A DNA stretch of 64,000 nucleotides from Cenococcum geophilum 1.58 (taxonomy: Eukaryota; Ascomycota; Dothideomycetes; Gloniales; Gloniaceae): assembly GCA_001692895.1 (NCBI GenBank), contig KV748184.1, forward strand, positions 2,480,001 to 2,544,000, given 5' to 3'. Under the pieces are notes generated by a model. That model did not search any database, was not told where the DNA came from, and saw nothing but the letters and a program-made list of their open reading frames with translations. Below are positions 10,755 through 22,270 of the stretch, one piece after another. Position 1 is the first letter of the stretch. The number at the start of each line of letters is the position of its first letter. The position numbers and the translations under genes were made by a program.

Positions 10755-13271
10755 TCACCCTAGCAAGCCGGTAGCTAACGCTTCAAGGTCCTCCAGGGTC
10801 TCCGGTTCCTGAACCGCTCGACCTTTATCCCTACTCTTGCCCTTTTTCTGTTTTTTCTCCTTACCATCGTCCGAATCGTCCTCAAACCACTTCTTCGTCC
10901 TCTTATCTTTAAGTTGTCCCTCTTCGATCTCGACCTCGTTATCTAAACAATCAAGGCCCTGTGCATCAGCTACAAAATTCGCAAACGCGTCCTCACCATC
11001 TCCATTCAGTTCAACTCCATCACCTTCCTCTTCAGCCTCCCTTCGTTCCCTCTCCTTTCGCTTCTCACGCCTAGCCTTCTTCCTCGCTCTCTCAACCTCC
11101 TTATCCCCAACATCCTCTCGCTGCACCCGTTCTCTCTCCGCTTCCAGGAACTTCCGCCTCTGTTCCTCCGGTAGACCCTTTGCCTTGAAGGCATCTTCGT
11201 GTTCGAGCTCGTAGACCTGGTGCGGATTCCCTTCATCATCAAAGACGAGCTTCGTGCCTTTGCCTTTAAGCTTAAGCAGCTTCTTCTTTGATTTGAACAG
11301 TTTCTCTCGGCGTTTACTGTCCAGGATGATTGGCTCCGCAGCACCGGGTAGAGCGATGACTTTGTGAGGCCCGCTAGCCGGTAAGTCGGCGTCTGGAAAT
11401 GTGGAAGAGAAGTCGGAGTCAGCAGGTATGCGACGCTTGACTGACAAAAAGTCATCGTCATCGTCTTCAGCGCCGAGTTTCCCACTCGGGCCGTCGGCCT
11501 CGGAACCGGACCCGGCATCTTCATCATCATCCTGAATGAGTTTCTTGAAATGATCTGCAAAGACGTCTTGATTCTTCCGCTCAAACATGCGGTCGTATTT
11601 CGTTCGCACGCTATCCTCTTTTTTCGCCTTCTTCTTCTTAGGCCCCTCCTGTCCCTCCCCTTCGCTCTCCTCATCTTCAGAAGACGAAAGTCTATGTCTA
11701 GGAGCATTCTTCAACTCTTTCGCATTGTCACCCTTCATAAATTTAATCCTCGGCGCACCAGGTAGTCCTAAGCTCGCTGAAAATTCTTCTAGGGCTAGCT
11801 CATTGATCTTAAAAATCTCCTTGTCCTTCTGTATGTGTATCGAGCGCACATAACTCACAAAGGCCTTCTGGCCTAAGTACTTTAGTTGTGGATCTTTGAA
11901 ACACATGTTTTGTAACTGATTCTTGATGCTCTGTTGCTTCTTGGCTCGGATGTTTATTCGTTCAATCGGCACCTTTTTCTGCTCAAGTCGCTTCAACATG
12001 CCTTCCTCTTCGCTGGGATCTAGAAATATTACGGCGCGTCCGTCACGCTCGTACCGTGCTGTGCGACCCACGCGATGAATATATGTGTCTGCATCTTCGG
12101 GACAGTCGACTTGGACAACCCAATCAACAGCAGGGAAGTCTAGACCACGAGCGACAACGTCCGTTGCGAAGAGACAAGAATTCTTAGAAGCTGAGAAACG
12201 CGATGTGATATCCAATCTAGCCGTCTGTTTTTGTCTGCCGTGGAGATGAAGAAGCGGAATACCAGGTTGAAGATGGCGGAAAGATTCATATACGAAGCGG
12301 ACTTGCTTCCCAGAGGAAAGAAACACGAGGATTTTCGACTTTTTGCTAGCTTGAATGAAGCTCCACAGAGTATCAAGTTTTTCGGGAAGAGGGGTGATGA
12401 CATAGTTCTGTTGTAGAGATTTTGGCGTGGCTGCCGAGGCGGCTTCGTGGACAGAAATGTATTCAGGGTCCTGTAAACTCAGTCGAGCGAGATCTGAGAC
12501 TCGTTTCGTTTGCGTTGCACTGAAAAGAAGGGTCTGTCTTTCCTTAGGTAGATATTCGAGGATAGCGTCTACGTCTTTCTGAAAGCCCATGTCCAGAATT
12601 CGATCAGCTTCATCCAGCACCAACATCTTCAGGTTATCCACATTGAAAGCCGCAGTCTGCGATAAATGCTGTAATATCCGGCCTGGCGTGCAAACTACAA
12701 TATTCATTCTAGCTAGCGCATCCTGCTCTTCCTGCAAGCTCTTCCCCCCAATGATAAGGCCAGCCGCAAATATATGGCCCTTCTTCCCGATCTTATAAAG
12801 GACGTCGAATATCTGTATAGCAAGTTCTCGAGTAGGTGAGATGATCATGGCACCTAGACCTGCATCTGCACCCACATATTGCGCACGATAAAGGTTCTCT
12901 AGGACAGGTATTACAAAAGCCAGCGTCTTTCCACTGCCCGTCTTTGCGGCACCGAGAATGTCTGCTCCCTTCATTGCAAGCGGTATCGCTTTGGCTTGGA
13001 TGTCGGTCATCACGGCGAAATGACATGATTTGAGGCCAGCTTTAGTGGGTTCGGAGAGGGGGAGGTCAGTAAAGTCTTTATATCCACTAGTACCTGGATC
13101 CTGCTTCACAGTTAGCTGGAATTGGGTGTTAAGCCCGGGTGTATATCTTACCAGGCCCGCAACGGCCTGCTCCAACTTTTCGACATCGACATTATCACGC
13201 TTCCTCTTCTGCGCTCTGACTTGTTTCTTAGGTTTTGTGGGCCTCGTACGGCCTGTGACATCCGGTGCCAT
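10755..13271 (-). CDS. DBP4: DEAD-box RNA helicase Dbp4 (ribosome biogenesis)
   Basis: Nucleolar ATP-dependent RNA helicase of the Dbp4/DDX10 family, which helps release snoRNAs from early pre-rRNA. Proposed model: complement(join(10755..13100,13152..13271)), 821 aa. The frame also reads through 13101-13151 (17 codons), but that stretch begins GTAAGATA, has a GCTAAC branch-like site and ends CAG, and it adds an insertion absent from the family, so it is probably a stopless 51 nt intron. Motifs in the spliced protein: [10 protein letters not shown] (Walker A, about 90-99), PTREL, TPGR, DEAD 203-206, SAT 234-236, HRVGRTAR 382-389. The C-terminal third is Lys/Glu/Asp-rich, typical of Dbp4. ATG at 13271 gives [10 protein letters not shown]. 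It shares a 229 bp intergenic promoter with the J-protein gene. Confidence 0.93.
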   Translation of the reverse strand: MAPDVTGRTRPTKPKKQVRAQKRKRDNVDVEKLEQAVAGLVRYTPGLNTQFQLTVKQDPGTSGYKDFTDLPLSEPTKAGLKSCHFAVMTDIQAKAIPLAMKGADILGAAKTGSGKTLAFVIPVLENLYRAQYVGADAGLGAMIISPTRELAIQIFDVLYKIGKKGHIFAAGLIIGGKSLQEEQDALARMNIVVCTPGRILQHLSQTAAFNVDNLKMLVLDEADRILDMGFQKDVDAILEYLPKERQTLLFSATQTKRVSDLARLSLQDPEYISVHEAASAATPKSLQQNYVITPLPEKLDTLWSFIQASKKSKILVFLSSGKQVRFVYESFRHLQPGIPLLHLHGRQKQTARLDITSRFSASKNSCLFATDVVARGLDFPAVDWVVQVDCPEDADTYIHRVGRTARYERDGRAVIFLDPSEEEGMLKRLEQKKVPIERINIRAKKQQSIKNQLQNMCFKDPQLKYLGQKAFVSYVRSIHIQKDKEIFKINELALEEFSASLGLPGAPRIKFMKGDNAKELKNAPRHRLSSSEDEESEGEGQEGPKKKKAKKEDSVRTKYDRMFERKNQDVFADHFKKLIQDDDEDAGSGSEADGPSGKLGAEDDDDDFLSVKRRIPADSDFSSTFPDADLPASGPHKVIALPGAAEPIILDSKRREKLFKSKKKLLKLKGKGTKLVFDDEGNPHQVYELEHEDAFKAKGLPEEQRRKFLEAERERVQREDVGDKEVERARKKARREKRKERERREAEEEGDGVELNGDGEDAFANFVADAQGLDCLDNEVEIEEGQLKDKRTKKWFEDDSDDGKEKKQKKGKSRDKGRAVQEPETLEDLEALATGLLG

Positions 13272-13500
13272 CTTAAAACGGCATCACAGGGCGCTGTCGT
13301 AAATATTAAAGAAGCTGGGCGTAAAAATTTTGGTGTTGCAACTTTTCGCGGGAGACAGGCGGAGCGACGGCGCTACTCTCACCGCCTTTGTTAGGGCAAA
13401 ATCCTCGGCAGCCTTCCCTCCTCCGAGCCCGGATCGTCGAGATAGGCACAGGACACTCACTCACTCATTACGCTCATTCACTGATCTTACAGTTATCAGG
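13272..13500. promoter_or_regulatory. Divergent promoter DBP4 (-) / J-protein (+)
   Basis: 229 bp between the two ATGs. Contains the pair of leaders for an rRNA-processing helicase and a spliceosomal J-protein; no TATA box or clear binding site is evident. Confidence 0.6.
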
Positions 13501-14262
13501 ATGGCCGAAGAGGACGATGTAGAAGCGCTCGACGCTCTCGAGAAGGAGTCAAAGGAATTTGACAAGGTACGTCCGCACCGTCATCAAGCTTCACACGTGC
13601 TAATCTCATCTCGCAAACCCTCTAGGATGCAGAGATTGACCGTAAGTAACACGCCTACCCGCGCGCCGTTCACCGTGCTTTAGAAATCTAACTACATCCC
13701 AGGGATCCTCAAAGCCTTCAAACTCGACGCTTACGCAGTGCTGGACCTGCAGCCGGGTGTGCCCGAGTCGGACATCAAGGCCTGCTACCGCAAGAAATCG
13801 CTGCTGATCCACCCGGACAAGACGAGCAACCCGTCGGCCCCGGAGGCCTTTGACAGGCTCAAAAAGGCGCAGACGGAGCTGATGGACGAGAAGGCGCGCG
13901 CGCGCCTCGACGAGGCCATCGCCGACGCCCGCATGCTGCTGATCCGCGAGCGCAAGTGGACCGTCGATTCCCCGGAACTGAAGGCCGAGTCCTTTGCCAA
14001 GGACTGGCGGGAGAAGACCAAGGCGGTCCTGATAGATAATGAGATGCGTCGCCGTAAGCAGATGAAGGCGCAGCTGCAGGAGGAGGGCCGCGCGCAGAAG
14101 AAGGAAGACGAGGAGATTGAGGCGCGCAAGCGGAAGCGCGAACACGAGGCAGCGTGGGAGCAGACGCGCGAGCAGCGTATTGGGAGCTGGAGGGATTTCC
14201 AGAAAGGCGGGAAGGAAGAAGGCGGAAAGAAGAAGAAAAAGAAGCTGAAGCCTATTGGGTGA
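13501..14262 (+). CDS. spf31: DNAJC8/Spf31-like J-domain protein
   Basis: Spliceosome-associated J-protein. Model: join(13501..13566,13626..13641,13703..14262), 213 aa. Exon 2 is a 16 nt micro-exon (DAEID plus one base) flanked by GTACGT...TAG and GTAAGT...CAG introns; it restores the frame of DAEIDRILKAFKLDAYAVLDL. The J domain has the HPD motif at residues 64-66 (LLIHPDK) and the family-typical FDRLKKAQTELMDEKARARLDEAIADAR after it. The C-terminal half is a long charged helix ending in a Lys-rich tail (GGKKKKKKLKPIG), a likely nuclear signal. High confidence in family, good confidence in exon borders. Confidence 0.9.
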
Positions 14263-15350
14263 GCGGCGGGAATAGGCGTTGCGAGGAAATGACCGGGTGC
14301 AAGTTTGTGATACTTGCATATGCGTGATTGCGGGCGCAACACGTGAGCGCATGGCCGTATTGGAGTTTGGCTGCGCTGGGATGTGGGTACTGAGACGTCA
14401 GGCATTGCCTTGCTTGTTCGTTACGTCCGGACCTGCAGGGAGGGATATTGGTGTAGCATCTTTGCTTCATGTTACCTTTTGAAGCATCTAGATGTAGCCA
14501 TGATTTACCGCTACACAATACACAATGCAATCGACTTCACCAGGGTATAGGGAAACTGCCCACTCAAATCCCGCTCAAGGCCCATTAGAATCATCCAAGT
14601 CTAAGTATTTTTCCAAAGCCCACCCAATTTGAATCACTGTACAGGCTAGTATATCAAAGTCGGAAACCGAAATGAGAGTAAGAAAATCCCACAGCGAAAT
14701 CGCCGCCAGAGGGCGCCCAGGCTGATTTCTTGGTATGCAGGGCCAGACAGAACAAGAGCAGAAAGAAGCGGAGTGTCGCCGTTGCAGCTTAGCGGGCGTG
14801 CATGAACCTGCATCTGCCACGATGAGAATTCTCCGAAGGACCCAATCACCAACACAAAACCGCCCCACTGATCACCGCTTTTTCGATCTTGATCGTCTTA
14901 ATATGGAAAACGGCCTGCAAGTCGCCAATTACCCCCAGCAGGACGCGTCCCTTGGTCTCGAAGCCATGGCGCAGTCCTTCCCAAATGCTGAACGCCACGT
15001 ATGCGCCGCCTAGTTCCAGCCCCGTTTGCATTCCCAAACATGCTTCCCGTTCCCGCGTGCGTAAGGTATATATGTAGAAGTACCCACCCCCCAATTGAAA
15101 GTCCCATATAACGAAAAAATCCATAAAGCTAAATATCTCTTTTTGGAAAAGACAGACGCCCTCGTTGATGCAAGGGAAAATAAAGGAAAATCTGACAATA
15201 TGCCGCATTACAATATTCGTACAAGGTCGGGAGAAGAGGAACAACAAGTCCAGCTTGTCATTAAGTGTGTGCGGTTCCTCCATCCACCTCAATTATTACT
15301 TCGATTCCATTATGATGTCCGTGCTCCAAGTATGTATTCGTCTCTTTTAT
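14263..15350. other. Convergent intergenic gap
   Basis: Between the 3' ends of the J-protein (+) and Zn2Cys6 regulator (-). Open frames at 14846-15292 (minus) and 14735-15013 (plus) carry no motif I recognise and overlap each other on opposite strands; neither is called. Confidence 0.45.
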
Positions 15351-17584
15351 CTATTCCAACACTTCGTGTATATTCAGTCGTCGTCGTTTACCAACCTCTG
15401 GTGTCTCGGGGTGCGTTTCAGAGTCTTTGGGTGATGCGTCCCGTCGTCGTATACGTTCTCGCGTGCTGTCAACAAACTCTTGTCCTGTTGGCGAGGATAT
15501 GGCAGGAGCTGGTGCGGTTCGGATAGGTGGTAATTGAAGGTTGTCAAGTCGTTGACGGGAAGCTTCACGTAAAGAACTTTGCCTCCTTACTGGCTCCGAA
15601 GGAGGTCTTGAAGTTGATGCATATGGCGATGGGTGTGTCGTAGATTGTGACAGGGATTGAATTGTTTGAAAATAACCAGGGTCTGGTCCTGCTGTCGGAG
15701 AATAGCCATAAGGACTGCCTCCATAAGGACTGCTCACGGGCCCTTGCGCTTGAGGAAGTGAAGTTCTAATTGCCGAGAAATTAAAGTAAGGCGAAGAAGG
15801 GGTTGAGGCGCTAGCAGAGGATGGTGGACGAGGTGGATACTGGCTAAACTCTCGCATACCCGACGCTGTAGACACAGAAGCCGGTCCCGAAGAAGAGATA
15901 GGAGTTGGTGGTGGTAGATACGAAGTTAGTAGAGGAGTAGGAGCAACGAGTCGGCCGATGTGGACAACTAGAGTGACAAAATATATCGACGACTTCGCAA
16001 GGCGGACTTGTGCCTGTAAGGACTGATACTGGCCGTTGGGAAGACGGAAATTGAAGAGATAAGGCCGAACATTAAATCCTTGACTGACTTGTGCGATATC
16101 GGTCTCGGGCACCGATTGAACAGGATCTGGCTGTCCGTGTGTGATAGGTGCCATGTAAGCCGGCTCTCTTTCGTCCCTTTCATCTCGAAGGTCATTACGT
16201 AGCCGTTGAAGCACGTCCGTGTGGCTGATATCTACCAAATCTGCAAGATTCTTTCCCCTTATGTCCCCTAGGAACGCAACGAGATCCTGGAAGGCCTGGT
16301 TTGACTTAAGGATTACAAGGTCGAGATTTAGGAATGCCACAGGCACCACCGGGTATCCTAAATTAGGACCTAGAGGATACTGAGTAGCGGCGATTCCACT
16401 AACACTGCCGACGCTTGTCGGACGCGTTACTGAAGACTGCAAAATAGGCTGCTGAGGAACATTTGATACAGATACTCGATGCGATCGCCTAAGGACTCGA
16501 TGCGGATCGGCTCGTGGGCTCGGGTCTATCGTTGACTGTGGAGTAGCTTCTGGTGCTGCCGCTGGAATGGTTCCGAACGTCTGTCCGGCTGTAGTTCTTC
16601 CCTCATTACCTCTCCCAAACTCTCTATCCTCATGATCTCGGAGTCTTGGTCTACCTCTCTTCTTGTGCTGCACGTCCTTGCACGAGTCCTAAAATCAAGA
16701 CTACAGTCAGTTTAAAACGTCGACAAGACAACGCTATACTACAAATTTAGTTAACGGGGCGACTTCACCTGTTTTCCAGACGCAACGCACCGACCACACG
16801 GTCTCTGGACATCGCAGCTAAGATGGGCCTTTTTACAGTTGACACAAGCCGAGGCAACGTGCGCTTTGGTTCTTCGTGCTGGCTTGTTAGGTCGCAGCGG
16901 TGGTGGAGCAGTAAGGCCCGTCGGCTGCACTTGGGGACCCGGACCTTGACTTCCGAGAAAGGTACGAACACCACGCTGGCCAGGATATCCAAAGGTGTAG
17001 TTTTGGTGGATCTGCACCCCACCGAATGTGGGGTTTTCGACAACTGGACTTTGCTGATAGTGCGCCGAAGCTCGTGTTTGATCGTCCCCTGGATAATGCT
17101 GCTGACGCTGGTGCTGTAACCCTTGCGCTAGGATTGGAGGTCGCGGGTCAGCAGGCTGTGGAATGCCGTCTCCCCTCTGCGGTTGGCTCACTGCTGGGGG
17201 ATACTGTTGGCCTTCTTCTTCAAGTTGCAGTGCGGGATGTCGAATGGGAGACTGAGTATCTGACATGGGAGGTGACGGGTAACTCAGCTGTCCAGACCTA
17301 CCAGGACTGAACTGTTGCGGATATTTGACCAGGTCTATGCCTGGCCCTTGTCGTTGCTCACACGGCGTGTGATGAAGAGTACACGGTGGAGGTAAGGCCA
17401 GTATATGCATAGCTCTTCCAGCGCAACGCTCGAACCCTGCGGGCACAGCAGGAGTCCAAGGCTGATCGTCGGTAGTGGGGATGCCAAAATGGGTGGGTGG
17501 TGAGCTCAAGGCTGGCTTTCTTAGATAGTAGGGCGATACCTGATTTGAAGAACAAAGGATGGTTGGTATATTCTGGGTCTGCAT
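15351..17584 (-). CDS. Zn2Cys6 transcription factor with PAS domain
   Basis: Fungal binuclear-cluster regulator. Model: complement(join(15351..16688,16769..17584)), 717 aa. The zinc cluster is C-x2-C-x6-C-x5-C-x2-C-x8-C at residues 247-275 (ACVNCKKAHLSC...GRC...DSC); the 80 nt intron 16689-16768 falls between its fifth and sixth Cys. It is followed by a basic RGRPRLRD segment. A PAS-like fold lies at about 383-507 (PVAFLNLDLVILKSNQAFQDLV ... YLFNFRLPNGQYQSLQ). Flanks are Pro/Gln/Ser-rich. The start is uncertain: the frame also has ATG at 17719, but the added residues look like leader, so 17584 (MQTQNIPTIL) is preferred. Regulon unknown. Confidence 0.82.
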
Positions 17585-18630
17585 CTCATAAGCTACGCGC
17601 CCAGCAAAGACACGACAGCGACAACAGAAAACATTCAACAACAGAAGAATATTCGACGTACTACGGCATTGTTCAGCAAGGTTAGCAGCTAAAGTATAAG
17701 AATGGAAGACCAGTGGCATGCAGGGGGTGAATTGAAAAAAAAAAAGGATCAGAAGTCAGCATGTGTACCTTGATATTGCTTTTAGGTTCATAGGGAGCGG
17801 CACTCCACCAAATTCTCTTACGCACGGTGCCGGTAAAGACTGACAGTAGTCTACGAAGGCTGAGGTGAACACAGCTTGGCTGCAACGATAAAAAGACGTT
17901 GGCGGTAGTCAGTGGGCGCTGGGAGGGTCCATGATGGCGCGGGAGAGCACACGACGCAGGGAGGTAAGAGAGTGAGTTCCCTGACTCGGCGGAGATCCTC
18001 CAGTAATAACTCGATCGGTTCAAGCAATCTGCAGCGTCTGTTCAGAGATCTCCCTTTAGGATCCTTGTTTACACCTGCAGATGGTGGATGACAGCCATGG
18101 CACGGGGCCATTCGCCGCGGCGAGCCATGGCCATAATGGCAGGCTGCACATCAGCGAGGGCAATGTTGGCCTTGTTCGGCTGATCGTTCTTTGCGGGCTC
18201 GAACTGTATGTCCTAGTCGAGCCATCACTCCTGCGTAGGCGCGGAAGCGTGCATTGCTCAGTTCCGGGGTGGGAGACGATGTGGCTCGGCTGTCCCCAGC
18301 CCTGTCAATTGGAGAGAGCCGGCGGGCCGTCTGGCAAATCGATAGCCCTAGGCCATAGACGGCCATGGGGCGGTGGTGGGCAGGTGGTAGATGGTCGGAC
18401 GGTGCCAATCAGCATTCGATAGCGTTTTACGTGTAGGCGGTGACTTGGGATGACTTGAGGTGACTTGGGGTGGCCATTGGGTTCATTGCTTTTGATCGCC
18501 CGGTTCGCCCCCCGATAGGAACGAATAAGGTTGCCCATGGCAGGCCTGGCAACTAATTGCGAATGTGGCTTTCACTGACAGGGCCCGCAGCGCCGGACCA
18601 CGCTTGTCATTCGCGCATCAGAGCCCTTGC

Positions 18631-18679
18631 GACGGCCCTGGACAAGGCCCTGGACAAGGCCCTAGACAGGCCCTTCCTT
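18631..18679. repeat. Short tandem repeat, GACAAGGCCCTG unit
   Basis: About four imperfect copies of a 12 bp unit (GACGGCCCTG, GACAAGGCCCTG twice, then GACAAGGCCCTA and GACAGGCCC). No coding context is supported. Confidence 0.6.
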
Positions 18680-20464
18680 GGAGGAGCTGCCAGCCGCTGC
18701 CATCGCTGCCACCGCCGCTTGCCCCCCGAACACGGGGTAGCCTCCAGCGCGAGACGTGCTGGCTGCTGGCCGCGATGTCGTTGAAAAGCCATCTTCCGAG
18801 CCCCACCGCCCCCGATGGCGAAAACTCGCCAATGAATCCCCAGGGCAGCCCAGTGGTTTGATCGACGCCTCGCGGATGGGGCTTGACGGCACTCCATCCA
18901 GATCGTCCATTGGCAGTCATGCACCGCGCGATATGAGCTACAGCGCGGCGACAGCCGCATGTCATGTCATGTCAGTGGTCTGGCGGCGATTGTCCGCGCA
19001 GACCTGAAACGTAGTCTTTTGTTGTTGCAGCCCCCCCGGCACAGCTGAGCCACACGGTCGTCTGGAGTCCAGACGTTGTGTCGCTGGGAAAACCAGACGA
19101 CCGCCCATGGGAGGCATGTGAGAGCGTTGTCCGGCCTCGATGCGCCGCAGCTCCCGGGGCGCGCGACGGGGTCATTGTGCAAATTCGGGCTATTTGTGAC
19201 ACTTTTAGCGAGTCTGGCATATCTAGCACATCTAGCACATCTGGCTCGTATGGCTCGTTTTGGGGGAAGTTCTTTTTTGGGAATTGCCATCTCGGAATCC
19301 CTCTGTGCCTCTCCCTTCTCCCAATTCCCCCCAACACCCATTGCTTTGCCTGCAGTCAGACGATCCTCTCGCGCGAAACCCCGCAAGAGTGGTATTGATC
19401 TATTGCACTAACGGGTGACTGCCATTGCGCGCCCGGGCCAATCTCCACTGCTGGCGAGGTTGTGTGGGAGGATAGTAGCATTCGCTATAACGACTCTGCC
19501 CTAGGGCCGTGGCGACCCTCGTGAAGTGCTCGCCCAGGGTGACCTGGCATCATCCCGCGACCCAAAAAAATACTCCGGCCCTGGTGCTATCGATCTTGGC
19601 TGCCGCCGATGATCAGCAAAACATCCGAACGCACTACGGAGATTGAATCTGGTCAGCAAGCTTGGTGAGCAGCGGAGCCGGCTCCCATAGTGCCCAGAGT
19701 GGGTGTGGCACTGTGATAGGGTATTGGGAGCATTGGGAGCAATGTGTCTTTTTGGGAGCACTTTTTTTTTCGATAGCCACGATGCGTGTGATGCGGAGCT
19801 AGCGAGCCCAATGGATGCCCGCAATGGGCCGTACGAGTAGCAGATGTCAGCATGTACGACAGCGGGCACTCCTTGGGGGATCGGGGGGTCGCGATTATTC
19901 TCCACGATTGAAGCTTGAGCTCGGAATGGCAGCCCCTAGCGAAGTCGTTTTTGATATTTGGGCCGCTGTCACAGCAATCAAGGAGCCAAGCAGCCAAAGT
20001 AGGCAGAATAGCATCATTGGCATCAATCGGCATCACCGGCATCGCCAGCATCATCATTGAATCTGCTACAGTGCTCGCTTGCGCCATCACAAGACATTAT
20101 CTATTGATCTTCATAAGCTCATCACACTGCCTGCTGCCTACTGCCAATTGCCCACTGCCTTCTACCTTACCGACTACTACCCGCCACCCGCCGCCCGCTA
20201 CGCCCATCGCAGGGTGGGCAGGGTGAGTTGCACCAAGAAGACCGCGGAGGATGTCCTGACAGTGTCGTGTCCACTTCATGCCGTAGTTGAAACAAGAAAG
20301 CAAAACCCGACGACTGCGCTCGTGTACCAGCTGCAGAGCATTCTCTCGGTGAGTGAGCCAAGACAATACGTCCCTGGCCCGATAGTCGATCCGTGCTACG
20401 GACTGCTGCAGAGCATAACTAGCTGGCTGACTAGTACGGGCCCAGGGCCAAGGCCAACAACCTA

Positions 20465-20507
20465 AGCAGCTTTTGAAGCAGCTTGAAGCAGCCTGAAGCA
20501 GCTTAGA
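20465..20507. repeat. Short tandem repeat, GAAGCAGCTT/CCT unit
   Basis: Four imperfect copies of a 10 bp unit (GAAGCAGCTT-like), in the low-complexity region upstream of the Zn2Cys6 gene. Confidence 0.6.
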
Positions 20508-20842
20508 GGAAGTAGCCTAACACACGCACTACACTCCACATATCTTGGGGCGTCAAATTCCGAAAAAGCGTCCACTCCGTTGGGTCGTTGTGTTACTACA
20601 TAGCCGAGCTTGCGCCGTGTTGGAGCCTTCTGCATGCTGCAGGAGTCCGAAGCCGCCACCCCATCGTCGGCGAAGCTTAACAGCTTAGGAGAAAACGCAG
20701 GAGTTTAGCCTTTAAAGACACGACCCGAAAATGGCAACGGGAATATTGACAATAACAGAAGGTATTATAGCTGGTTTATTGGCTCATTTCTTTACACGAA
20801 GTAATCGCCGCCCGGCAATTGAGCCTATGGCGATGTTCCAGT

Positions 20843-20884
20843 GCACGCCTGCACGCCTGCTCACGCCTGCTCACGCCCTGCTCG
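20843..20884. repeat. Short tandem repeat, CACGCCTG(CT) unit
   Basis: Four to five imperfect copies of CACGCCTGCT, again in the low-complexity region. Confidence 0.6.
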
Positions 20885-22270
20885 TCGCCTATGCCTCCCA
20901 CTCCCAACGGCCTCCCCAAAGCCCTGTCCTCGGGAAATAGTGGTGATGGCAAAAGACGATGCCACCCCCGAACCACCGAAGTGCGGCATGGGCATCGATG
21001 CTTGGTGCTTGGTGCTGCATTCGTGACAACGTGTTGATGGACTTGCCGCTCCCTTTTCCCTACCATCCAGATTTTCTCGCCCATGGTGCTTATCGTGCTG
21101 TCGTCCCGTGGTGTGTCAACCTCCCAATTCCCGGGGATTTCAGGATTCAAGCAGGGATTTCCCGATTCAGGGATTGTCTAAGGACTTTATCGGCGGGATC
21201 GACGAACTGGTTCCCGGGTGCTGACATGCGGAGCCAAAAGTAGAGTGGCGAGTGTGAAACTAGTATACTGGTTTTACTGGTTTACTAGTTTACTACTGGC
21301 ACTACTCGCTGGGTCTTTCCCTTCGGCGCATCCAAGTATCATCCTGCACAACGGGCGAAGAGCCATACGGGTTTGTGCTGGGAACGGCCCGAGCAACGCC
21401 CTAAATGGAGGGCTGTGCAGGCTGCACAGCTCGCGACCACTCGTACAAATAATATGCGAGCCAGCCTATGCGAAAGGATTCCCGATACTCCAAACAGCGA
21501 TGCTGAGGCAGCGACCGAGGGGTGGCAGTTCACGGACGGGTCGCCAGATTGGGGAGGTCATAGCAACCGCGTGAAGTCATCTGTATTGAGGCTTGAGCGG
21601 AACCGCCGCCCATTGTCTGTTTTCAGGGTACAGTCCCTGCGAAAAGGGACACAACGGTGCTGCTCATGCAAGCGATACGGCCATTTTCGGCTGCCCAGAA
21701 CAACCCTGTGGCGCTTTCGAGAAGAAGTGAGACTCTATCCTTTGCTCCAACAGGCATAACCCGCCAACTCAATTCTGAAGACAATAAACACCCTCGCAAG
21801 CCCCGCTCTTGCCGGCTCTCCATGCAATTAAGGGCTCGCCATAGTCAGGAACCTCGTCTCTGCGATTTGCTCTAACGCGTGCATATGAGATCTCATCTAC
21901 GCACTACGGACAATTCCTCAGCCTAATCTTTATTGATAAAATTCTCCTGCGATGACGTGCAAAACCGCCCACCTCAAGCCCCCCCCAAACTGAGGCTGAA
22001 GGGCTTTCATTTATAGTGGACCCGGCGGACAATAGTTCCGTCGTCAAAGTCGCATCCATCGATCCTCTCACTCTCCGTCGCGACCCAAGATCATCTCCAG
22101 CTGATCATCTCAGACAATTGTCACAATAAAAAGTCACGTCAAGTCACGTTGCATCTCCAAGAACCAAGCGTGCCGAATACTACGTGAAGGAAGCTTTTTC
22201 CAGATCGGTGAACACCTTAGAGTACCATTTACGTGGAATGGAAATCTGCCATGTCCATCACGCACGATTA

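Larger units (their letters stand above)
17585..22270. other. Long GC-rich, low-complexity region upstream of the Zn2Cys6 gene
   Basis: About 4.7 kb without a supportable gene, bounded by the regulator's start and the 3' end of DBP10. Many open frames of 60-145 codons overlap on both strands, as expected in GC-rich DNA, and none carries a motif. Short tandem slippage repeats are frequent (near 18631, 19212, 20467 and 20841). It could be an extended promoter or leader of the regulator, or an unrecognised non-coding transcript; nothing in the sequence decides this. Confidence 0.5.

Noticed and set aside
14846-15292. 148-codon frame on the minus strand
   Set aside because: No recognised domain, lies in a convergent 3' region and overlaps unrelated frames.
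17585-17719. Extra N-terminal 45 residues of the Zn2Cys6 regulator
   Set aside because: Composition (LAEQCRSTSNILLLLNVFCC) is unlike the rest of the protein; more likely leader. Not excluded.
18565-21875. Numerous 60-145 codon frames in the low-complexity region
   Set aside because: Both strands and several frames are open at once, with repeats inside; no motif and no plausible splice joins.
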